This document shows, piece by piece, positions 58,460 through 64,000 of a stretch of DNA of 64,000 nt. The notes under the pieces were generated by a model. It ran no database searches and was not told where the DNA came from. It saw only the letters and a list, made by a program, of their open reading frames with translations. Numbering within the stretch: position 1 is the stretch's first letter; each line of letters starts with the position of its first letter. The position numbers were made by a program, and so were the translations under genes. Origin of the DNA: Microbacterium aurum (GTDB lineage: Bacteria; Actinomycetota; Actinomycetes; Actinomycetales; Microbacteriaceae); NCBI RefSeq assembly GCF_016907815.1, contig NZ_JAFBCQ010000001.1, positions 1-64,000 of the forward strand, read 5' to 3'.

Positions 58460-60670
58460 TCAGTGGGGCAGCTCGATGGTCGGCGCCTGGGCCGGCACGA
58501 GATCGATCGGCGTCGTCAGCGCCGCCAGCGACGCGGCGACCGAGTGATCGGTCTCGGGCGTGTCGTCCTCGTGGTCGCGGAGCACGACGAGCGAACGCGC
58601 GTCCAGCGCGATGACATCGCCCCCCGAGCGCGGCCCGGAGTCGGCGAGATGCCCGGCGGTGTCCACCACGACGTCCCACCGCGGGCTGTACTGCGCCGTC
58701 GGGATCGTGAAGTCGATCGGCTCGTCGCCCCCGTTGAACAGCACGAAGAAGTGCCGGTCGGTGATGGGCTCGCCGCGGCGATCGCGCTCGCGGATGCCGT
58801 TGCCGTTGAGGAACACCCCGATCGCGCGGCCGAACCCGGAATCCCAGTCCTCGGGCTGCATCTCGGTGCCGTCGGGCCGCAGCCACGCGATGTCGGGCAC
58901 CGGCGCGCCCTCCTCCCGGCGGATCGGGCGGCCGTTGAAGAACCGGCTGCGCCGGAACGTCGGGTGCTCGCGGCGCAGGCGGGTGAGGGCGGCGGTGAAC
59001 TCGATGAGCGGCTGGTCGATGTGCTCCCAGTCGACCCATGTGATCTCGTTGTCCTGCGCGTAGCCGTTGTTGTTGCCGCCCTGCGTGCGGCCGAGCTCGT
59101 CGCCGTGGCTGATCATCGGGACGCCCTGGCTGATCAGCAGCGTCGCGAGGAAGTTGCGTTGCTGCCGCGCGCGCAGCGTCAACACGGCGGGGTCGTCGGT
59201 CGGGCCTTCGACGCCGCAGTTCCACGAGCGGTTGTGCGATTCGCCGTCGTTGTTCTGCTCGCCGTTGGCTTCGTTGTGCTTCTCGTTGTACGACACGAGA
59301 TCGCGCAGCGTGAAGCCGTCGTGCGCCGTGACGAAGTTGATGGATGCCACGGGGCTGCGGCCGTCGTGCTCGTAGAGATCGGCCGATCCCGTCAGTCGCG
59401 ACGCGAACTCGCCGAGCGTCGAAGGCTCGCCGCGCCAGAAGTCGCGCACGGTGTCGCGGTACTTGCCGTTCCACTCCGTCCACTGCGGCGGGAAGTTGCC
59501 GACCTGGTAGCCGCCGGGGCCGAGGTCCCACGGCTCGGCGATGAGCTTGACCTGACTGACCACCGGATCCTGCTGCACGATCTCGAAGAACGCCGCGAGG
59601 CGGTCGACCTCGTAGAACTCGCGCGCGAGGGTCGCCGCCAGGTCGAACCGGAAGCCGTCGACGTGCATCTCCAGCACCCAGTACCGCAGCGAGTCCATGA
59701 TGAGCTGCAGCGTGTGCGGGTTGCCGACGTTCAGGCTGTTGCCCGTGCCGGTGTAGTCGGTGTAGTAGCGCTTGTCGGTCTGTTCGAGGCGGTAGTAGGC
59801 CTCGTTGTCGATGCCGCGCATCGACAGGGTCGGCCCCAGGTGGTTGCCTTCGGCGGTGTGGTTGTACACGACGTCGAGGATGACCTCGATGCCTGCCGCG
59901 TGCAGGGCCCGCACCATCCCCTTGAACTCCTGCACCTGCTGGCCGCGCTGGCCGGCCGAGGAGTATGTGTTCTGCGGTGCGAGGAAGGCGATCGTGTTAT
60001 AGCCCCAGTAGTTCGACAGCCCCTTCTCCTGGAGCGTCGAGTCGTTGACGAACTGGTGCACGGGCATGAGTTCGATCGCCGTCACGCCGATGCGCTTGAG
60101 GTGCTCGATGATGACCGGATGCGCGATCGCGCTGTACGTCCCGCGGATCTCCTCCGGAATGTCCGGGTGCCGCTCGGTGAGCCCCTTCACGTGCGCCTCG
60201 TAGATGACGCTCTCGGCGTAGGGCGTCTTCGGCTGCCGGTCGCCCGCCCAGTCGAAGAACGGGTTGATCACGACGCCCTTCATCATCGCCTGTGCGGAGT
60301 CGTCGTCGTTGCGCGAGTCGGGATCGCCGAAGTTGTAGCCGAACACCGACTGGCCCCACTCGACCTGGCCATCGACGGCCTTCGCGTAGGGGTCGAGCAG
60401 CAACTTGTTCGCGTTGAACCGCTGCCCGTTCTCGGGATCGTTGGGCCCGTACACGCGGTAGCCGTAGCGCTGCCCCGGCTGGACCGTCGGCAGGTACGCG
60501 TGCCACACGTGGGCGTCGACGTCGACGAGTTCGACGCGGCTCTCCTTGCCCCGATCGTCGAACAGGCACAGCTCCACCTTCTCGGCCCCTTCGCTGAACA
60601 GCGCGAAGTTCGTGCCGTTGCCATCGAAGGTCGCCCCCAGCGGATACGCGGAACCCGGCCACACCTGCAT
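58460..60670 (-). CDS. glgX: Glycogen debranching enzyme (TreX/GlgX)
   Basis: This 736-residue GH13_11 isoamylase-type enzyme debranches glycogen to feed TreY and TreZ. It has an N-terminal CBM48 (about 1-130: PLGATFDGNGTNFALFSEGA), YEAHVKGLTERHPDIPEEIRGTY and VILDVVYNHTAEGNHLGPTLS. The nucleophile is Asp in VDGFRFDLAATL, with Glu in LIAEPWDLGPGGYQVG and Asp in FVTAHDGFTLRDLVSYNEKHNEANGE. The ATG at 60670 follows GGGAGAG. It forms a two-gene operon with treY. Confidence 0.96.
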   Translation of the reverse strand: MQVWPGSAYPLGATFDGNGTNFALFSEGAEKVELCLFDDRGKESRVELVDVDAHVWHAYLPTVQPGQRYGYRVYGPNDPENGQRFNANKLLLDPYAKAVDGQVEWGQSVFGYNFGDPDSRNDDDSAQAMMKGVVINPFFDWAGDRQPKTPYAESVIYEAHVKGLTERHPDIPEEIRGTYSAIAHPVIIEHLKRIGVTAIELMPVHQFVNDSTLQEKGLSNYWGYNTIAFLAPQNTYSSAGQRGQQVQEFKGMVRALHAAGIEVILDVVYNHTAEGNHLGPTLSMRGIDNEAYYRLEQTDKRYYTDYTGTGNSLNVGNPHTLQLIMDSLRYWVLEMHVDGFRFDLAATLAREFYEVDRLAAFFEIVQQDPVVSQVKLIAEPWDLGPGGYQVGNFPPQWTEWNGKYRDTVRDFWRGEPSTLGEFASRLTGSADLYEHDGRSPVASINFVTAHDGFTLRDLVSYNEKHNEANGEQNNDGESHNRSWNCGVEGPTDDPAVLTLRARQQRNFLATLLISQGVPMISHGDELGRTQGGNNNGYAQDNEITWVDWEHIDQPLIEFTAALTRLRREHPTFRRSRFFNGRPIRREEGAPVPDIAWLRPDGTEMQPEDWDSGFGRAIGVFLNGNGIRERDRRGEPITDRHFFVLFNGGDEPIDFTIPTAQYSPRWDVVVDTAGHLADSGPRSGGDVIALDARSLVVLRDHEDDTPETDHSVAASLAALTTPIDLVPAQAPTIELPH

Positions 60671-60797
60671 GTGCTCTCCCCTGTTCAGTACCCTCAGCCT
60701 AGAACCCCGGAGGTTACGCGGGGATGTCGTCGCGGGGGCCTGGACGCGCGCCCGCGCACTTGCTATGCGGCATCCGTCGCCGCGCCGACGCGCCGTT

Positions 60798-60884
60798 TCG
60801 CCGAGCGGGCCTGTTCTCGCCGACCGCGCCTGTTCGCAGCGGTACACAGCGGGCCCTCTCGGCGAGAAGAGGCGCACTCGGCGT
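60798..60884. repeat. Quartet repeat element with TCGCCGA boxes, copy 2
   Basis: TCGCCGA at 60798 and 60817 (19 bp apart) faces TCGGCGA at 60859 and TCGGCGT at 60878 (19 bp apart). The inner arms extend to 10 bp: TTCTCGCCGA (60814-60823) and TCGGCGAGAA (60859-60868). It belongs with the copy at 16572. It lies in the 450-bp gene-free stretch 60671-61120 upstream of treX, which also holds a CGAGAC quartet. Confidence 0.7.
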
Positions 60885-60991
60885 CGTGAGGTGGGGTGAG
60901 GGGGTGGGATGCGCCCGCTCGATCGGCACCCCGAGCGCGCGGATGGCGTCGAGGCCCGCGGCCAAGCCCCCCAGCATCCCCTCGACGGCGG

Positions 60992-61058
60992 CGAGACACC
61001 GTTCCTGCACCGAGACACGGGTGCAGGGGCGGTGTCTCGGTGCAGGGACCGCGTCTCG
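60992..61058. repeat. CGAGAC quartet element, copy 4
   Basis: CGAGAC at 60992 and 61011 and GTCTCG at 61034 and 61053, each pair 19 bp apart; 67 bp in all. The inner stem CTGCACCGAGACAC (61005-61018) with GTGTCTCGGTGCAG (61032-61045) is perfect and shares its sequence with copy 1 inside pxpBC, while the loop and interstem bases differ. It lies between the stop of the 61121 gene and the treX start. Confidence 0.85.
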
Positions 61059-61120
61059 CCGCGAGGCACCCCGGGTTCGCGGCTCGACGCCGGACGCGGC
61101 GCAGGGCGACGCACCGCGGG

Positions 61121-61597
61121 TCAGCGCAGCGACAGCTGCTCGTCGAGGTACTCGGCCAGCGGACGCCTCGCGCCGGCGGCGTTCCACACCACCGACGGGA
61201 TGCCGCCGACAATCGCGAGCGGGCCGGAGGCGCCGCCCCGGGACACCGCGTCCACGTCGATCTCCACGGCTCCCAGGTGCAGCGTCTCGCCGTCGGCGAA
61301 GCCGCCGCGCGCGGCGGCCGCGGCGCGCTCAGACCGCTCGCGCTGCGCCTGCGCCGTGTAGCCGCGCGGCGCCTCGGTCCGGGCGCGGAGGATCTCGCCG
61401 GTGGCGTAGACCGCGGCATCCGCGATCAGGAGCACTCCGACGTGCCACGCCTCGCCGACCGGAACGATGCGCGGCGCCCGGCCGAACCCGAGCAGCCGGC
61501 GTGCGTGCGCCCAGTCGCCCAGTCGCTCGCGCGGCGACCCGGCCAGGCGGCGCCGTGCGTCATCGAACAGCGCCTTCACGTCGGTCTCCGCATCCAT
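61121..61597 (-). CDS. Hypothetical protein
   Basis: This is a 158-residue soluble protein of unknown family. It has a charged helical start (DVKALFDDARRRLAGSPRERLGDWAHARRLLGFG), a central hydrophobic strand (VPVGEAWHVGVLLIADAAVYATGEILRAR), an Ala/Arg-rich helix and a C-terminal strand pair (GPLAIVGGIPSVVWNAAG). It starts 8 bp after the antiporter remnant on the same strand. Codon usage matches the surroundings, so it is real. I do not recognise a function. Confidence 0.7.
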   Translation of the reverse strand: MDAETDVKALFDDARRRLAGSPRERLGDWAHARRLLGFGRAPRIVPVGEAWHVGVLLIADAAVYATGEILRARTEAPRGYTAQAQRERSERAAAAARGGFADGETLHLGAVEIDVDAVSRGGASGPLAIVGGIPSVVWNAAGARRPLAEYLDEQLSLR

Positions 61598-61604
61598 CCG
61601 CGCC

Positions 61605-61892
61605 TCACACCTCGTCGTCGACGCGGACAGTCGTCGACGACACCCGGTCGCCGCGCAGAGCCATGCCGATGAGGGGGAACAGCAGCACGGAGAGCATTCC
61701 CGGGTCGTCGAGCAGCGACGCGAGGTCGAAGGTCACGCCGGTGTAGATGAAGAACAGTGGCACGAGAAACCCGAGAGCGAGCTCGAACACGACCACCGGC
61801 ACCCGCAGCCGCGGCCCGATCGCCCGGGCGGCGAGCGGCGCGATCACCGCGAGCAGCGGGATCAGCACGATCGCGGTGTCCAGATGCTCCAC
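61605..61892 (-). pseudogene. Shrunken cation:proton antiporter (two in-frame deletions)
   Basis: A 95-codon open frame joins three separate parts of a Kef-type cation:proton antiporter (normally about 400 residues). These are the N-terminus (MEHLDTAIVLIPLLAVIAPL to VPVVVFELALG), a mid-protein helix (FLVPLFFIYTGVTFDLASLL) and the C-terminal end (GMLSVLLFPLIGMALRGD plus tail). Both joins keep the frame. The ion-translocation core is missing, so transport is not expected; a small residual membrane protein may still be made. Confidence 0.72.
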
Positions 61893-61948
61893 GGCTCACA
61901 CGATAGCGTCGCGCTCTCGTCGTCGGGCGGCGCGCGCGAGCGCCCGCC

Positions 61949-62644
61949 TCACGCGCGCGGCCCGGGGCGAACCGAGAGGTCGCTGATGACGGCGTCGCGC
62001 GGCAGATCCAGTGCCGTGATGATGGCCGTGGCGACGGATGCCGGGTCGATCCACCGGTCGGCGTCGTAGTCCGCGCCCTCCTGGGCGTGGACCTTCTCCT
62101 GCATGGGCGTCGCGGTGCGGCCGGGGTAGACGGTCGTCACGCGCACGCCGTGGCGCGCCTCCTCGCCGCGCAGGGCGTCGGCGAGCGCTTTCAGGCCGTG
62201 CTTCGACGCGGCGTACGCCGCCCAGTCGGGGTGGGCGGTGAGCCCCGCGCCGGAGTTGACGAACAGCACCTGGCCGCGCGCGGCGCGCACGCGCGGCAGC
62301 AGCACGCGGGTGAGCTCGGCGGGGGCGACGAGGTTGACAGCGAGCTGGCTCGTCCAGGCCGTGACCGGCAGGTCGGCGACGGCGCCGAGCTCCACGATGC
62401 CCGCCGCGTGGATGAGCGCGTCGACGGATGCCGGGACCCCGGCATCCTGAACTGCCTCGGCGATCGTCTCCGGACGGGCGAGGTCCGCGACGACGGGGAT
62501 GCTGCCGGGGAACACTTCGGTCAGCTCCGTGGCGCGCGCGGCGTCGCGGGCCACGACGACGAGCTGGTCGCCGCGGGCGTGCAGCCGCTCGGCGACGATC
62601 CGCCCGATACCCGAGCCGGCGCCGGTGATCACGTGCGTCGTCAT
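61949..62644 (-). CDS. Short-chain dehydrogenase/reductase
   Basis: This 231-residue classical SDR has TGAGSGIGRIVAERL (cofactor), a short AAG in LIHAAGIVELG, the active-site Ser in FVNSGAGL and YAASK catalytic Tyr/Lys (WAAYAASKHGLKALADAL), then YPGRTATPM. It is probably an NADP-dependent oxidoreductase of the YciK/SDR family; substrate unknown. The ATG at 62644 is preferred to one three codons upstream. It stands apart from its neighbours by about 120 bp on the downstream side of the next SDR gene. Confidence 0.9.
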   Translation of the reverse strand: MTTHVITGAGSGIGRIVAERLHARGDQLVVVARDAARATELTEVFPGSIPVVADLARPETIAEAVQDAGVPASVDALIHAAGIVELGAVADLPVTAWTSQLAVNLVAPAELTRVLLPRVRAARGQVLFVNSGAGLTAHPDWAAYAASKHGLKALADALRGEEARHGVRVTTVYPGRTATPMQEKVHAQEGADYDADRWIDPASVATAIITALDLPRDAVISDLSVRPGPRA

Positions 62645-62764
62645 GGCACCCATCCTCGCATCGCCCCGCCCCGCCCCGCCCCGCCCGCCGACCCCAGCCC
62701 CCCGTCGACCCCCCGAGCCCGCCCGCGGGGCGAGGACTAGATCCCGCCGACTAGCGCCCGCGGG

Positions 62765-64000
62765 TCACCACGCGCCGGGTCTGTAGTCCTTCAGGAACAC
62801 ACCGAACAGGTCTTCGCCCGCTTCGCCGCGAACGATCGGGTCGTAGACGCGCGCGGCACCGTCGACGAGGTCGAGCGGCGCGTGGAAGCCCTCCTCCGCG
62901 AGCCGGACCTTCGTGGGATGCGGGCGCTCGTCGGTGATCCAGCCGGTGTCGACGCTGGTCATGAGGATGCTGTCGGACTCGAACATCTCCCGCGCGCTCG
63001 TGCGGGTCAGCATGTTGACGGCCGCCTTGGCCATGTTGGTGTGCGGATGCCCCGGTCCCTTGTACCCGCGGTTGAACACGCCCTCCATCGCGCTGACGTT
63101 GACGATGTAGGTGCGGCGGGCGGGGCTTGCCGCGAGCGACGCGCGCAGCTTGGAGATCAGCAGGAACGGTGCCGTCGTGTTCGCCAGCTGCACCTCGAGC
63201 ATCTCCAGCGGGTCGACCTCGTCGACCGACTGCACCCACGAGTTGGTGTGGTGCAGGTCGGGGATGAGCCCGCCCGCGTCGATCGCGGTGCCGGCGGCGA
63301 GACGCTCTAGCGAGCTGGATCCGGCGGCCATCGCCTGCTCGGTGAGCTCGTCGGCGCGCGAGGCGGCCGCCGCGAGGATCGGATGGGCGGTGACCGAGCG
63401 CTCGAGGGCCTGCGGATGCTGGTCGTTGGTATGCCCGAAGGTCACGAGCTCGGGCAGCGGACCGTCCGGAAGGGGTGCCAACTCGGCATCCACCAGCGGC
63501 TGGTACGCCCCCGGCGAGCGCCGCACCGTCTGCGTCGCGTTGTTGATGAGGATGTCGAGGTGCCCGGCCGCGGCGACGTCGTCGGCGAGCCCGAGAACCT
63601 GGGCCGGGTCGCGCAGATCGATGCCGACGACCTTCAGCCGGTGCAGCCAGTCCGCCGCGTCGGGCAGGCTCGAGAAGCGCCGCACGGCGTCGCGCGGGAA
63701 CCGCGTCGTGATGGTGGTGTGCGCGCCGTCGCGCAGCAGCCGCAGCGCGATGTACATGCCGATCTTGGCGCGTCCGCCGGTGAGCAGGGCCCGCCGGCCG
63801 GTGAGGTCGGTGCGCGCGTCGCGCTTGGCGTGACTCATCGCCGCGCAGGCGGGGCAGAGCTGGTGGTAGAACGCGTCGACGAGCGTGTACGGCTGCTTGC
63901 AGATGTAGCAGGCGCGGGCCTTGCGGAGCGTCCCCGCCGTCGGCGCGGTGGTGGACGTGCTGATGGGGATGCCGCGGGTCTCGTCGTCGATCCGGTCCGG
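62765..64000 (-). CDS. SDR protein with N-terminal zinc ribbon (partial at the right edge)
   Basis: The frame is open from the window edge and encodes at least 411 residues. An upstream part with CYICKQPYTLVDAFYHQLCPAC (four-Cys zinc ribbon, encoded about 63844-63911) is followed by an SDR domain beginning LTGRRALLTGGRAKIGMYIALRLLRDGA. It has DILINNATQTVRR, VNVSAMEGVFN and a GHPHTNMAKAAVNMLTRT active-site helix in which the usual Tyr is not obvious (H-x3-M-x-K). C-terminal residues read VDTGWITDERPHP. An internal ATG at 63838 exists, but the zinc ribbon in the same frame shows the protein starts further right. The replaced Tyr suggests altered or absent oxidoreductase activity. Confidence 0.85.
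   Translation of the reverse strand, partial: PDRIDDETRGIPISTSTTAPTAGTLRKARACYICKQPYTLVDAFYHQLCPACAAMSHAKRDARTDLTGRRALLTGGRAKIGMYIALRLLRDGAHTTITTRFPRDAVRRFSSLPDAADWLHRLKVVGIDLRDPAQVLGLADDVAAAGHLDILINNATQTVRRSPGAYQPLVDAELAPLPDGPLPELVTFGHTNDQHPQALERSVTAHPILAAAASRADELTEQAMAAGSSSLERLAAGTAIDAGGLIPDLHHTNSWVQSVDEVDPLEMLEVQLANTTAPFLLISKLRASLAASPARRTYIVNVSAMEGVFNRGYKGPGHPHTNMAKAAVNMLTRTSAREMFESDSILMTSVDTGWITDERPHPTKVRLAEEGFHAPLDLVDGAARVYDPIVRGEAGEDLFGVFLKDYRPGAW

Overview
The window is a chromosomal segment of a high-GC actinobacterium, most likely a Microbacteriaceae member close to Microbacterium. The evidence is strong G/C bias at third codon positions, frequent GTG/TTG starts, many four-base stop/start overlaps, an actinobacterial rpoB N-terminus, Lhr next to Nei2, DivIVA/Wag31-type growth proteins and a treX-treY-treZ trehalose pathway. 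No rRNA, tRNA, CRISPR array, intact transposon or prophage was recognised.

Layout. 1-3.5 kb: start of rpoB (with promoter) and the 5-oxoprolinase genes pxpA and fused pxpBC. 3.8-9.8 kb: PABS methyltransferase-like protein, TPR protein, SprT-like metalloprotein, ComB-like phosphatase, a domain-permuted GH3 glycosidase behind a perfect CebR-type operator, and a small unknown protein. 9.8-14.2 kb: MacB/FtsX-type ABC exporter and a NarL-type two-component system. 14.3-20.2 kb: a 14-unit repeat array, Lrp regulator, DUF6421 protein, SDR, MFS transporter, threonine aldolase. 20.2-28.1 kb: DivIVA-like protein, M3 peptidase, NUDIX/AlbA_2 pair, esterase, and an ABC-F gene behind a leader that looks like an attenuator. 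28.2-36.9 kb: lhr (one-base frameshift) and nei2, a collapsed sdaA, YitT, hexapeptide protein, DUF1304 protein, an HTH-less LysR-domain protein.

37.2-42.7 kb holds the strongest candidate for an undescribed system: an operon of a sigma-70/ECF-like factor, a 157-residue accessory protein, a cytoplasmic subtilisin (S8) with a tandem NPYT[K/R]S linker, and a TPR-CHAT caspase-like protease. 42.9-64 kb: GATase, TspO-like protein and treZ; then a block with a truncated M20 gene and an orphan eight-gene ABC importer/luciferase-like monooxygenase/AhpD/VOC operon lying between treZ and treY-treX; then SDRs and a shrunken antiporter gene. The last SDR runs off the window.

A second theme is non-coding structure. 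Seven elements share one plan: a short box, the same box exactly 19 bp later, a spacer, then two inverted boxes again 19 bp apart. Four use the box CGAGAC and are 67-68 bp long with co-varying arms. One lies in frame inside pxpBC. Other single-pair inverted repeats (arms 10-20 bp) recur between genes, and one lies in frame inside the ABC-F gene. The 8+6 array at 14.3 kb uses the same direct-then-inverted logic at 20-bp spacing. Three genes have lost internal or terminal parts at sharp junctions (sdaA, M20, Kef-type antiporter).
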